Part shown: positions 8,984 through 18,218 of the stretch, one piece after another
Layout of the letters: the number at the start of each line of letters is the position of its first letter
Position numbering within the stretch: the first letter of the stretch is position 1
Source: Rheinheimera sp.
Lineage (GTDB): Bacteria; Pseudomonadota; Gammaproteobacteria; Enterobacterales; Alteromonadaceae
NCBI GenBank assembly: GCA_003482455.1
Contig: DMYW01000002.1
Span: 187,857-251,856 of the forward strand
DNA length: 64,000 bases
Reading direction: 5' to 3'
Made by a program: the position numbers and the translations under genes
Notes under the pieces: generated by a model
What the model saw: only the letters and a program-made list of their open reading frames with translations
What the model was told of the DNA's origin: nothing
Databases searched by the model: none

Positions 8984-11818
8984 CTAGCTGTCGGCCATCT
9001 CAGCCTGCCGCGTGGCTGTCTGTGCTTTCGGCATCGGCGCTTTAATGCCGATCAGCAGCGTCAGGCCACCGACTGTGATAAAGGAGACGATTCGGCTTAA
9101 CGAGCCGGCATCGGCCAAATCGACCAAAAACAGCTTCGATAGCACCACGGCTAACAAGGCAGCACCACATTGCCACCGCAACCGATGCTGCAATTGATGG
9201 CCGCGCCACATCAGCACCAGTGCCAGCAAGGCCCAGCCAATCGACAGCGCTAACTGAATTTCACTGGATTGCCACAAAGATTCAAACGACCACGCCAACG
9301 ACAAGCTGAGCTGAATGCTGCGCACCAGCAGCACTGTGCCGGTGATAAACCCAAGCAGCGCCAGTTGCAGGCGCAGGCGTTGCCGCGTGGGGTGTTGCGC
9401 CGACACAGCAAGCAGGTAATGCCACCAACACACCATCGACAACAACATCACCAGATCTGGCCAATTTAGCAGCACCATACCGTCCACTTCGGCCACTGCA
9501 CTCCAGCTCCAGATGGCAAACAAACACAGTTGCCATGGCAGTGATAACCAGCCCAGCGGCGGCGCTTGGTGCGGCCAGCGGTCACGAGTCGTCAGCCACA
9601 GCACCCATTGATGCGGCACGGCGATCACGGCAAACATCAGTGCAATCACTTGGTTATTGCTTAGCTGCCAATCGTAACTCCACACTTGCGCTTGCCATAC
9701 CAGCAAGGCGCCGAGCAGCCACGGCATGCCCAGCAGGTACGCCAGATGTGGCTTATCGAGTGTGCGCAACCAGCGATAATGCACCCAGGTCAAGACGCTG
9801 ATGCCAATCGCGCCAGCCCAGTTCAATACAGGCATCCACACGCCCAATTCGACTTGTTGCGAGGCTTCTTGCAGATACAACCAGAAGGCAAATGGCAACA
9901 GGCTGTATCCCCAAAGCCGCAGTGTGCCCAAGTGCCAACGACCGGCAAGCCACAGCGCCGCTAACGTCGACAAGGCGGCCACCAGCACTTGCCACGGTAA
10001 TTCCGACGACACATGCGCCTGCAGTTCGGCAAAAAACGCCCAATGCCAGAAACACCAACCGCCAGCCAACGCCAGCAAGCTCAGTAGCGGTTCCAGCGAC
10101 AACAACGGAGTAGCCGGCGGTTTGCGATCGAAACTGCTGGCCATCGCCAGCAACGACAAGGCCAGAACGAATAGATTGATAAAGTCGCCTTGAATAAACC
10201 ACCAATCGCCGGTGTGCGTTGGCAAATTCAGCGTAAAAGACACTAGAGCGCCCAGCATCAGCAGATAAGCACCGACGCGGCTGACCCGACTTTGTTGCAC
10301 AAAACCCAACCAGCACAGACCCGCTGCTTCCAGCGCCCAGCCAAACGAAGTCCACTGGCCGCCTTGCCAAAATGGCACAATCAAGGACGCAAACATCACT
10401 GCAAAGCCCAGTTGAATTTGGCCAAACCGTTGTAAATCATCACGCTGTTGCCGGCGCACCACCCCATACATGCCGGCGTAAATCAATGCGTAAGCGATAG
10501 TGCTGAAGGTATCACCTTGCGCGAACTGTTCGGTTAACAACAACTGCTGCGCAAACGAGACCAGCGGCAAGCCAAACACTAAGCTGCCATCGACAAAGCC
10601 GCGCATCTTGTGGCCTTGGCGCAAGGTGAACCAATAACCGATCAGCAAATACATGGCAAAATAAGCAGCAAAAAACGGCTGGACCAGCGCATAGTCACTT
10701 GGCTGATAACTCCATAATTGCCACCCCGTGGAAATACCAAAGGTCAGCACAAAACCAGTCCAATTCAGCGGCCGCCACAGTTGCAGGTGCGCCAGTAGCA
10801 ACACGCCTAAATTCAGCAGCAAATAATAGGTGAACAAACCGACAAAGTTGTTCGAGCCATCGGACGTCAAGATCGGCACCAAGAAGCCGCCTACCGTGGC
10901 CAAAATGGCCAGCGGCTGCGACTGCTGCAGCCAAGACAAGCCGACACCCGCCAGCACGGTCACTAACATCAGGCCAAACGCCGTACCGCTGTCGATCATC
11001 GGATAATATTTACAAGCCGCAAACAGCATCAAATAGACAATCGCGATGCCGCCACCTTGCAGCAGGGGCGCGTGCTGGCCCAATTTGTCGCGCTTGACCC
11101 AGCCAAGACCAATCAACCCCAAACCGACCGCGCCGATCAGCCCCAACCGCACTTCCATCGACAACAACCCTTGGTGGGCAAAATACGTCGCTAAAAAACT
11201 TAAGCCGATAAACAGCACTGCGATGCCCGCCAACACCACCGGATTGACTTTAGCTAGCAGCGTTTGCAGCCAGCGGCTGACGGATTTATCAGGTGACCTT
11301 GCTGCGGCTGCAGACGGATTTGTAGAAAGGGCGACTGATTGACGCGCAGGCGAACTTTGCCATGGGTCTTGCTCAGCAGCTGGCGTTTTTGCGGCGCTGC
11401 TGAGCACGCCTTGGCTATCCGATACCGACCAAGGGCTCTTCGGTGATGTCGCGCTGTCAGACACCACGCTGGGTGCAGACTCATTGAACTCAGCGCGGGC
11501 ATCTTGACTCGACAACGCCTCGGTCGCCACAGCGGCGCTGGCAGACGCTGCCGCCATCTCATCGGCGACCTGTTGCGGTTTAGCGGGTAACGCGGCTTTT
11601 TGTTGCTGCAGCAAAGCGCGTAACTGCGCTACATGCTGCTGCAACGATTTGAGTTGTTGCGCCAGCTGCTGACTGCGTAGTTGCGCATCCAATGCCATCC
11701 CGAGCGCCAAACCGATCGCCAGTCCAGGCACCACCTGATCGTCAAACATGCCAATCAGCAAACCCACTAACGCACCAATTGCGCTCCACATGCCAAAATC
11801 CCTGTGCTTATTCGTCAC
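8984..11818 (-). CDS. DUF2339 polytopic membrane protein
   Basis: This large membrane protein has 944 residues. It starts with a short glycine-rich hydrophobic hairpin (residues about 10-45), then a coiled-coil segment (LAQQLKSLQQHVAQLRALLQ), then a low-complexity Ala/Ser/Pro linker to about residue 185. The remaining 750 residues hold more than 20 predicted hydrophobic helices. This order is that of the DUF2339 family of inner-membrane proteins, whose function is unknown. It is a single gene, with 57 bp to the methyltransferase gene upstream. The long open frames in the opposite strand here are by-products of the Leu/Ala-rich code. Confidence 0.9.
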   Translation of the reverse strand: MTNKHRDFGMWSAIGALVGLLIGMFDDQVVPGLAIGLALGMALDAQLRSQQLAQQLKSLQQHVAQLRALLQQQKAALPAKPQQVADEMAAASASAAVATEALSSQDARAEFNESAPSVVSDSATSPKSPWSVSDSQGVLSSAAKTPAAEQDPWQSSPARQSVALSTNPSAAAARSPDKSVSRWLQTLLAKVNPVVLAGIAVLFIGLSFLATYFAHQGLLSMEVRLGLIGAVGLGLIGLGWVKRDKLGQHAPLLQGGGIAIVYLMLFAACKYYPMIDSGTAFGLMLVTVLAGVGLSWLQQSQPLAILATVGGFLVPILTSDGSNNFVGLFTYYLLLNLGVLLLAHLQLWRPLNWTGFVLTFGISTGWQLWSYQPSDYALVQPFFAAYFAMYLLIGYWFTLRQGHKMRGFVDGSLVFGLPLVSFAQQLLLTEQFAQGDTFSTIAYALIYAGMYGVVRRQQRDDLQRFGQIQLGFAVMFASLIVPFWQGGQWTSFGWALEAAGLCWLGFVQQSRVSRVGAYLLMLGALVSFTLNLPTHTGDWWFIQGDFINLFVLALSLLAMASSFDRKPPATPLLSLEPLLSLLALAGGWCFWHWAFFAELQAHVSSELPWQVLVAALSTLAALWLAGRWHLGTLRLWGYSLLPFAFWLYLQEASQQVELGVWMPVLNWAGAIGISVLTWVHYRWLRTLDKPHLAYLLGMPWLLGALLVWQAQVWSYDWQLSNNQVIALMFAVIAVPHQWVLWLTTRDRWPHQAPPLGWLSLPWQLCLFAIWSWSAVAEVDGMVLLNWPDLVMLLSMVCWWHYLLAVSAQHPTRQRLRLQLALLGFITGTVLLVRSIQLSLSLAWSFESLWQSSEIQLALSIGWALLALVLMWRGHQLQHRLRWQCGAALLAVVLSKLFLVDLADAGSLSRIVSFITVGGLTLLIGIKAPMPKAQTATRQAEMADS

Positions 11819-11875
11819 TGTACCTTAGCACCGCTGCGACACTGGGTTCAATAATTGCAGATATCTAGCTGATTT

Positions 11876-12499
11876 TTATGAAGTTTGTTGATGCGCCACT
11901 AACACAAACACCGAATAAGCACCATGCGGTTTTTGCATTACGCTGGCATCAAACGTGTTCACCTCGACAAAGCCGGCCGCTTGCGCTTGGGCGCTTAGCG
12001 CAGCGCGGTCAAAGCCGTGATGAAACACGCCGGTATCTTCGGTGTGAAAACTGCCATCTTCGCTGTCTAAATCAGCCAGCGCGATAAAACCACCGGCTTT
12101 GACCAAACGCTTAAAAATCAACAACAGCGCCGGAATATCAGCGATATGGTGCAGCGTCATCGACGAAATGACCCCGTCAAAGGCGCCCAGCCACGCATCA
12201 GGCAAGTCGCCTTGGCATAAATCCCGCTCGACAATCTCCAGCTCACAGGCAATAGCACCGGCTTTGGCACGCAGCTGCGCTGTCATCGACGGCGACACAT
12301 CCACCGCCGTGATGTGCGCCACAAACGGCGCCACCCGCTCTAGCAACAAGCCAGTACCGGCGCCAAAATCCAATAAGCGCATGCCACTGTGCAGCTGCGT
12401 GTGCTTGAGCACCGCCTGCGAAATTTGGTCCACATTCTGTACGCGCTGGCTGTTGTGTTCGTATTGCGCCGCTTTTTGCGCGAAAAAATCGTGCGTCAT
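11876..12499 (-). CDS. Class I SAM-dependent methyltransferase
   Basis: The protein has 207 residues. Motif I for S-adenosylmethionine binding is LLDFGAGTGLLLERV at about residues 43-57; the acidic residue of motif II follows in ITAVDVSPSM, and GVISSMTLHHIADIP forms the post-II/III region. This is the Methyltransf_11/25 layout found in small-molecule methyltransferases. The substrate is not evident. The start ATG at 12499 has AAGGAG six bases upstream. About 180 bp separate it from the next minus-strand gene, so it probably has its own promoter. Confidence 0.88.
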   Translation of the reverse strand: MTHDFFAQKAAQYEHNSQRVQNVDQISQAVLKHTQLHSGMRLLDFGAGTGLLLERVAPFVAHITAVDVSPSMTAQLRAKAGAIACELEIVERDLCQGDLPDAWLGAFDGVISSMTLHHIADIPALLLIFKRLVKAGGFIALADLDSEDGSFHTEDTGVFHHGFDRAALSAQAQAAGFVEVNTFDASVMQKPHGAYSVFVLVAHQQTS

Positions 12500-12681
12500 G
12501 AGGGTCTCCTTGCCGTGTTTTGCTTGGCCGTGTTGAGCTCGGACTGGTTAAGGCTGGCCGAGTTTAGTCCGGCCTTGTTTAGCCACAGCTTGGCACAAGC
12601 CAGCTGCGCCTACACATTCTGCTGGTTCATCTTCGCCATCACTGAGCGTGATATGCGTTCGTATCAACCGCGAGTTAGTTG

Positions 12682-13089
12682 TTAGGTCGTGGCGCTATGC
12701 ACCACCTTAGGCTCGGCCAGCAACGGCTTGATTAAATCAACCGCCAAGCTGTACCCAGGCATGCCACAGACGACCGCGGCGGTCTCGGCAACGCCGTGCA
12801 GCTCCGCCAAAGTGGCGCCAGCCTTGTGCGCGGCGCGAATATGCAAGGTTGCAGCTGCTACTTCATTGCGAGCGATCAGCATGGCGAGATGCACCAGCTG
12901 CTGCGTTTTGCGGTCCAGCGGATTGTGTGTGATGAGTTGTTCGCGCATCGCTTCAATCGCCATCACTGCTTGTTCTCGCCCAACCGCTGACGCAAGGTGC
13001 AGCCGATCGCTAACTTTGGCGGGATAGTGCCCAAGCAAGGCGTCATAACTCTGCTGCAGTGCCGATGCAAATGCCGGATCAAATACCAT
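12682..13089 (-). CDS. Carboxymuconolactone-decarboxylase-like (AhpD-fold) protein
   Basis: This all-helical protein of 135 residues matches the carboxymuconolactone decarboxylase family pattern: LDRKTQQLVHLAMLIARNEV then ATLHIRAAHKAGATLAELH. Peroxidase-type members (AhpD) carry a CxxC at the start of that second helix; here both cysteines are absent, so peroxidase activity through AhpD chemistry is unlikely. A decarboxylase-like or structural role remains possible. It lies 14 bp after the DinB gene on the same strand, so the two are probably co-transcribed and face the LysR gene at 13734. Confidence 0.8.
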   Translation of the reverse strand: MVFDPAFASALQQSYDALLGHYPAKVSDRLHLASAVGREQAVMAIEAMREQLITHNPLDRKTQQLVHLAMLIARNEVAAATLHIRAAHKAGATLAELHGVAETAAVVCGMPGYSLAVDLIKPLLAEPKVVHSATT

Positions 13090-13103
13090 AACTATGCCTA
13101 CCG

Positions 13104-13631
13104 TTAGCCGATTAATGCGTGAAGTTCAGGTAATTCCAAAAACTCCGGCGGCAAATAACCTTGCTGGCGCAACAACAAATCGATTTGGCCAAAGTGATAG
13201 GCGTGATGTGCGTACATGGCCCACAAAAATCCCTGTACCGTGTACAAGCGCCCGATAAAGCGAAATTCCACCTGCAATTGCGCATCCGGCAATGCGTTGA
13301 TCGCGTCGCTGATCCGCTGCAATTGCTGGCGATACTGCGCAATCAATGCCTCACCGGCCGGTTCGGGTTGGACCATTGGCACACCCACTGGCGGTGGCAG
13401 GCTGTCGCCCGTGCGCACTTTGGCCAGCGCCGTCACCCAATAGTACTCGGCTTGCAACAAGTGGCCGCACAGCCCAGCGATGGTAATTTTGCGGATGCGC
13501 TCGCCCAAAAAATTGGTCTCTGAGTCGGCAGGAATACTCGTCCACAACTCCGCGGGAATGGCTGACAAAATCGTCAAACTTAAGCTGGCTTGTTGTTGGT
13601 ACATAGAAACAAATCGGGCACGTTCATTCAT
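13104..13631 (-). CDS. DinB-family protein
   Basis: The protein has 175 residues. The four-helix DinB/YfiT fold is indicated by the spaced metal-binding histidines: HLLQAEYYWVTALAK, then MYAHHAYHFGQIDLLLR near the C-terminus. Family members are metal-dependent enzymes, several acting as thiol-dependent transferases; the substrate here is unknown. The ATG at 13631 has AGGTGAAG upstream. It shares a 102-bp divergent region with the LysR gene, which would be expected to control it and the following AhpD-fold gene. Confidence 0.85.
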   Translation of the reverse strand: MNERARFVSMYQQQASLSLTILSAIPAELWTSIPADSETNFLGERIRKITIAGLCGHLLQAEYYWVTALAKVRTGDSLPPPVGVPMVQPEPAGEALIAQYRQQLQRISDAINALPDAQLQVEFRFIGRLYTVQGFLWAMYAHHAYHFGQIDLLLRQQGYLPPEFLELPELHALIG

Positions 13632-13733
13632 GGCTTCACCTACAAGATTGGGTTGGTAGATGCAGCTTAGCAGTGCCTATAATGTGCATGTAGATCCCTA
13701 TTTGTGCCACCATTGTTCTGGAAATAAGAACGC

Positions 13734-14633
13734 ATGAACAAAATCGACGAATTAATCGCCTTCGCGGAAGTCGTTAATAGCGGCAGTATCAGCAAAGCTG
13801 CCGAGCGACTAGGGCTGGTCAAATCGGCGGTCAGTCGGCGCTTAAGTGACTTGGAAGATCGGCTGCAAGTGCGCTTATTGCATCGCTCGACCAAAGGGGT
13901 GCGCACCACAGAAGCCGGCCAAAGTTTTTACACTCGCGTGGTCGGCATTTTGGCGGATTTGGATGATGCCGAATTATCAATCACCGATGCCGCCGCCAAT
14001 CTTTCGGGCACCATTCGTATCACAGCGCCCGTGGGCATTACCCATCAAATCCTGATGCCGCATTTCGCCAATTTTTTGAAACTCCATCCGGATTTAAAAT
14101 TCGATATCTTTTTGTCTGACCGAGTGGTCGATATGGTCAATGAAGGTTTTGACTTGGCGATCCGCGCTGGCACCTTGGCCGATTCACGGCTGGTGGCGCG
14201 CCGCCTTACCGATTTGACACGAATCACCTGTGCCTCGCCGGAGTATTTGGCCGCTCATGGTGAACCCACCGATCCAACACAACTCAGTGCTCATCAAGGT
14301 ATAGTTTCATCGAATGTGCCCGAGGCGCTCTATTGGGGCTACACCATGCCCGACGGCTCTAGCTATTCCGCCAAGCCCATGACGCGTTTGAAAATTAATG
14401 ATGGCGAGTCCGTGATCTGCGCGGCCGTCGCTGGGCTTGGCATCGCTGCGGTGCCGGCGTTTTTGTCAAAACCTTGGCTGGAGCAAGGAGTGTTAAAACC
14501 GATTCTGCAGGATCACCCTTTGTTATCCGGTGGCTTGTTTGCACTTTACCCAGCCAATCGACACCTCGCACACCGCGTACGCGTGTTGATAGATTATCTG
14601 AAAGACTGTTTTGCCCAATCACCGGTGGCGTGA
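13734..14633 (+). CDS. LysR-family transcriptional regulator
   Basis: The protein has 299 residues. Residues 1-60 are the LysR winged helix (ELIAFAEVVNSGSISKAAER, LVKSAVSRRLSDLE). Residues about 90-295 are the periplasmic-binding-protein-like effector domain, with GTIRITAPVGIT at its start. The sequence resembles the subgroup containing the DinB/quinone-stress-type regulators, but the effector cannot be read. It is divergent from the DinB/AhpD-fold pair, the classic position of a LysR gene relative to its target. The 3' end abuts a gene remnant (see 14635). Confidence 0.92.
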   Translation: MNKIDELIAFAEVVNSGSISKAAERLGLVKSAVSRRLSDLEDRLQVRLLHRSTKGVRTTEAGQSFYTRVVGILADLDDAELSITDAAANLSGTIRITAPVGITHQILMPHFANFLKLHPDLKFDIFLSDRVVDMVNEGFDLAIRAGTLADSRLVARRLTDLTRITCASPEYLAAHGEPTDPTQLSAHQGIVSSNVPEALYWGYTMPDGSSYSAKPMTRLKINDGESVICAAVAGLGIAAVPAFLSKPWLEQGVLKPILQDHPLLSGGLFALYPANRHLAHRVRVLIDYLKDCFAQSPVA

Positions 14634-14634
14634 A

Positions 14635-14796
14635 GTTGGTGACGTCAAATTCATCGAAACCACGGCCAACAACTGGGACGGCGCTATCGCCGAGTTTGAA
14701 CTGCACATCGAACGGCCAGGCGGTGAATTCATCAGCTTATGTTGGCCCGGCACGGTCGAAAAAACCGGCCCCAATGGCGAAGCTATGCGCTTCTAG
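14635..14796 (+). pseudogene. Remnant resembling the C-terminal part of a DUF4424 protein
   Basis: Directly after the LysR stop, in another frame, there is a 54-codon open stretch with no plausible start: GDVKFIETTANNWDGAIAEF, then LHIERPGGEFISLCWPG, ending in GEAMRF. The pattern (extended strand, N-W-x-G-x-I-x-x-F, then V/I-S-L-C-x-x-G) is that of the DUF4424 family near its C-terminus, as I recall it. It is probably the tail of a deleted gene. A chance match is possible because the stretch is short. Confidence 0.45.
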
Positions 14797-14866
14797 CAAC
14801 ACCGCTTGCAATTCTGCACCCGCTCACGCACTTTAATTCCACCGTTTTGTCATTTAGAGCGTCACC

Positions 14867-16147
14867 ATGGCGTTTTTTGCTCAGTTTTTTCAGCACAGTG
14901 TGCGGGTGATGGCGCCGCGCGATATTCATCAACATCATCGTGCGTCGACGCCGCTGGAGCTGCTGTTTGATTTGGTCACAGTGATCGCGGTGGCAGCTGC
15001 CGCCGGGGAATTGCATCATGCGGCGGCGCATGGGCATCTGCTGCAAGGAGCCGGGCAATTTGTGCTGGCGTTTTTTGCCATCTGGTGGGCTTGGATGAAC
15101 TACAGCTGGTTTGCGTCGGCCTATGACAATGACGATGCGGTATTTCGGCTGTTGACCATGGCGGTGATGGCAGGCTCGTTAGTGCTGGCAGCCGGGATCA
15201 AGCCGTTTTTTCAGCACCATGACTTAACGTTAATTGTGTTGGGGTTTGTGCTGATGCGCTTGGCGATGGTGCTGTTTTGGCTACGTGCAGGGAAACATCA
15301 TGCCGAGCGGCGCCGCACCACCCGCTTTTATGCCGTCGGTTTATTGCTGGTGCAAAGTTATTGGGTGGCGCTATGGGCATGGCAACCGGCATCTTTTGCT
15401 GCGCTAGCGTTGCTGTTTGTGCTAGGCGCGTTGGCTGAATTGGCGGTGCCCGCGCTGGCCGAGCGTCAAGGCATCACCCCTTGGCATCGTCATCACATGA
15501 TGGAGCGCTACGGCTTGCTGAATTTGATTGTGCTGGGCGAAACCTTGCTGGCGTCTAGCCACGCCATCGCCGAACTGCACGAACGGTTGCCGCAGCTGTC
15601 TGCAAACCTCGCCGAACCCGCGTTCGCGCACGCATTCAGTATGGCGCTGGTGCCGCTGTTGGCGCTGGTCTTGGTGTTTAGCTTGTGGTGGCTGTACTTT
15701 TCACGCGAAGAGCATCTGCAGCAACAAAGTTACGCCATGGCCTTTGCTTGGGGTTATGGTCATTTGTTGGTGTATGGCGCAGGCGCGGCGGTCGGTGCGG
15801 GTGTGGCCGTGGTGGTCGAGCAATGGCTTGGGCAGGCGCATTTAACCGATCAAGCCGCAGCTGCTGCGTTGTCGGTGCCCGTCAGTGTGTATCTGTTTGG
15901 CTTGTGGCTGGTACGCGATCGCTTTATTTTCCAAGGACTTGGCCGCTTTGTGTTATTGGCGTTTGCCGCTGTGACTCCGTTAGTCACCGCCGCCGGCGTG
16001 CAGCTAGTTAGCAGCGACACCCAACACAGTAATCCCGCTGCGCTGTTGACGGCATTGCTGATCACCACCAGCGGCTGCGTAGCGGCCGTGGCCTTGCGCA
16101 GCAGTCACGCTTGTTGTGTGAGTCAGGCTCAATCGGCACAACACTAA
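14867..16147 (+). CDS. Low-temperature-requirement A (LtrA) family membrane protein
   Basis: The protein has 426 residues with about eleven hydrophobic segments. The family signature sits near the N-terminus: STPLELLFDLVTVIAVAAAA, then FAIWWAWMNYSWFASAYDNDD and RYGLLNLIVLGETLLASS. LtrA proteins are inner-membrane proteins named from a cold-sensitive Listeria mutant; their biochemical role is not established. The ATG at 14867 is used; ATG at 14909 (MAPRDIHQ) is an alternative that would remove a weak leader. It is a single gene, convergent with the lipoprotein gene at 16261. Confidence 0.88.
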   Translation: MAFFAQFFQHSVRVMAPRDIHQHHRASTPLELLFDLVTVIAVAAAAGELHHAAAHGHLLQGAGQFVLAFFAIWWAWMNYSWFASAYDNDDAVFRLLTMAVMAGSLVLAAGIKPFFQHHDLTLIVLGFVLMRLAMVLFWLRAGKHHAERRRTTRFYAVGLLLVQSYWVALWAWQPASFAALALLFVLGALAELAVPALAERQGITPWHRHHMMERYGLLNLIVLGETLLASSHAIAELHERLPQLSANLAEPAFAHAFSMALVPLLALVLVFSLWWLYFSREEHLQQQSYAMAFAWGYGHLLVYGAGAAVGAGVAVVVEQWLGQAHLTDQAAAAALSVPVSVYLFGLWLVRDRFIFQGLGRFVLLAFAAVTPLVTAAGVQLVSSDTQHSNPAALLTALLITTSGCVAAVALRSSHACCVSQAQSAQH

Positions 16148-16203
16148 ACGAGGCTGATCTGCACGCCAGCTCGGGACAGTAACCGGACAGCACAACAGCG
16201 GAT

Positions 16204-16234
16204 AAAAAAACGGTTCAGGCGAGGCTGAACCGTT
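16204..16234 (-). terminator. Rho-independent terminator after lipoprotein gene
   Basis: The stem ACGGTTCAG (16210-16218) pairs with CTGAACCGT (16225-16233), loop GCGAGG. A run of A at 16204-16210 becomes the U-tract when read on the minus strand. It ends the gene at 16261-17091. Confidence 0.85.
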
Positions 16235-16260
16235 ATCTACAGTCGATACAAGGGCCGCAA

Positions 16261-17091
16261 TTACTGCTTTTTCACCGTCACTTTGAGCGCTTGATCATTT
16301 AATGAGAACACGCCCAGTGGCAAACGGAAATTTTGTCGACTATTGGTCGATGGCAACTGTTGCGCCAGCAGGGGAACGAGGATCCGCGGTGTTAAAAAGT
16401 CAGATTCTATTTCTACACTTTGAGTTGAAGCCAACTTGCCCGCCTTATCATCTTGATAAAGCTTGATAATTTCAGCAAAACCTTGCTGCAGCTCAGCGGT
16501 AAAACGTTGATTCTCTGCCGCAGACACACCGTCAGCCAACTCAGCTTTACTGATTTTCACGTTGGTTTGATACATGTACCGGCCGACCCAATTGTCCTTT
16601 TGACCTGGGTTGGTTTCGACAATCATCGCCGCAGCTAAATACAGCTGTTCATTTTCAGTTTTGCTGATATAGGCATACGGGGTTAACTTGATACTTCCGA
16701 CCGCATTTGCATCGAGTGCTAAACCCGAACTGGCTGCAGCTTTGCTAAACAGCGCCGATGGTTGCACATTCCATTTACCTTTCAGGGCAGCAATGTCCTC
16801 ATCGGTATTTGATTCGATGGCAGCCACATTGGCCATAACCCCGATCGGCCCCAACAACAAACCTACACCCACACCGCCACCACCAAAGTTCTGTGAGTAC
16901 ATGACTTCGTGATCATCTGTTAACGGCTTGAAGGTATGGTTGGTCTGTTTTAAGACTTCAGAATGCGCTAATTGGTGTGATGTAGAGTTCACAACTGTCA
17001 CGGGTAACGTTTGATAGGTTACCTTGCCAGCACAGGCTGTTAGCAAAGCGGCGACACAACATAAAGTGAATGGTTTCATCAGTTTTAACAT
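16261..17091 (-). CDS. Hypothetical lipoprotein with Gly-rich hydrophobic segment
   Basis: The protein has 276 residues with a lipoprotein signal ending in LLTAC. No family is recognised. A Gly-rich hydrophobic stretch at about residues 69-90 (GGGGVGVGLLLGPIGVMANV) resembles a glycine-zipper-like membrane segment. The C-terminal half alternates strands and helices (YMYQTNVKISKAELADGVSA). It is followed by a good terminator, and 81 bp separate it from the exported protein gene upstream on the same strand; the two may form an envelope operon. Confidence 0.7.
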   Translation of the reverse strand: MLKLMKPFTLCCVAALLTACAGKVTYQTLPVTVVNSTSHQLAHSEVLKQTNHTFKPLTDDHEVMYSQNFGGGGVGVGLLLGPIGVMANVAAIESNTDEDIAALKGKWNVQPSALFSKAAASSGLALDANAVGSIKLTPYAYISKTENEQLYLAAAMIVETNPGQKDNWVGRYMYQTNVKISKAELADGVSAAENQRFTAELQQGFAEIIKLYQDDKAGKLASTQSVEIESDFLTPRILVPLLAQQLPSTNSRQNFRLPLGVFSLNDQALKVTVKKQ

Positions 17092-17172
17092 AGCAACTCC
17101 TTGCGTTTTGTTTTTCTACCTTTGCAACAACACTAGGTGCGCTAGCGCAACTGGTGTCCTTTCATCCATCTA

Positions 17173-18018
17173 CTACATAGATTCGGTATAACGAATTTGG
17201 CCGGTAACGCCACCCAGCACGCGAGTTAAGTCACGGTAGCTGACTTCATCTAGCCATGAACGTAACTGTTGCAATTCGCTTTGCAGACGGGTTTGGTCGG
17301 CACTTAAACGTAAAATAACTAAGTTTTCTTGCAAAGCGCCTAGCAGATATTCGCGTTTTTCTAATTGGTCTAGCTGGTCGATGCGAGCTTTTAACTCATT
17401 AATAGTTTTTAAGTTTTTCTCAAAGGTCGCTTGGTTTAACTGCAAGGTATAGCTCGGATCGATCTGCAATTTGTTGCCTTGCTCGCGCACGACTACTTGC
17501 ACTTTCGGCGCCCGCTCCATCGAGGTTAAACCGTCGTATTCCAACTCGTTGTACAGGTCAAAATGGCTGGCTTGTTCTGCACCGATTTTATACTGCTGCT
17601 GTAATTGCTGAATGGCTTCCAAATCGTATGGGCCGACCGAACCAATCAGTTTCACCCCTGTCTCGGCAACTTTGTACAAATCGCGCGCATTGCAGCGCAT
17701 GCATTGGCCGCCAGCGTTTTTGCGTAAAAAGTACAAATCACCTTGATAGAAAAACGCCGCATCACGCGCAGCGGCCAGCACCTGTTCATCGGTGGCAGTG
17801 GCATCGACTGTCAAATGCGTACTGACTTTTTGCCGCCCGGTTTGGGCTACAATCAGCACCTCGTGTTTGCTCGTACTGTATTTTGTGGGTTTTATCGCTT
17901 GGATCACTAATTGGGTTTGGTTTAGTTGATCAAACTGATAAGGCAAATTTAACGCAGCCTCGGCATTCGACACACTGAAAATTAGCAGTGCGGCGACAGC
18001 CCATGGGTACAACTTCAT
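17173..18018 (-). CDS. Hypothetical exported protein with C-terminal coiled coil
   Basis: The protein has about 281 residues. The ATG at 18018 has AAGGA eight bases upstream and gives a Sec signal peptide cleaved near AEAAL. The mature part contains a CxxC-like cluster (GGQCMRCNARDLYK), so a disulfide or metal site is possible, and two long helices at about residues 195-265 (KTINELKARIDQLDQLEKRE) indicate a coiled coil. I know no family name. It is probably periplasmic. It shares strand and neighbourhood with the lipoprotein gene at 16261. Confidence 0.65.
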   Translation of the reverse strand: MKLYPWAVAALLIFSVSNAEAALNLPYQFDQLNQTQLVIQAIKPTKYSTSKHEVLIVAQTGRQKVSTHLTVDATATDEQVLAAARDAAFFYQGDLYFLRKNAGGQCMRCNARDLYKVAETGVKLIGSVGPYDLEAIQQLQQQYKIGAEQASHFDLYNELEYDGLTSMERAPKVQVVVREQGNKLQIDPSYTLQLNQATFEKNLKTINELKARIDQLDQLEKREYLLGALQENLVILRLSADQTRLQSELQQLRSWLDEVSYRDLTRVLGGVTGQIRYTESM

Positions 18019-18218
18019 CGTCAAAATCCTTACAACTGTCTACTTATTTTTCACAGGATTGTACACTGAGTAACAGTACCGTTCGCAAGCCACCCAAGCA
18101 AAAGAATTGAGTGATTTTTCAACAAAAATCAGGTTCTGATCGGTTTTCCAGCTACAAGCGTAACGCACACACCATTTTTGCGGCGACCAAGCGCAGCCGC
18201 ATCTGCTACGGAGCCCTT

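Noticed and set aside
9753..10370. Long open frame inside the DUF2339 gene
   Set aside because: It shares the strand but not the frame of a convincing membrane protein, has no ribosome site and shows no coherent domain.
12389..12685. 98-codon plus-strand frame before the AhpD-fold gene
   Set aside because: Mostly antisense to the methyltransferase start; no ribosome site and no family.
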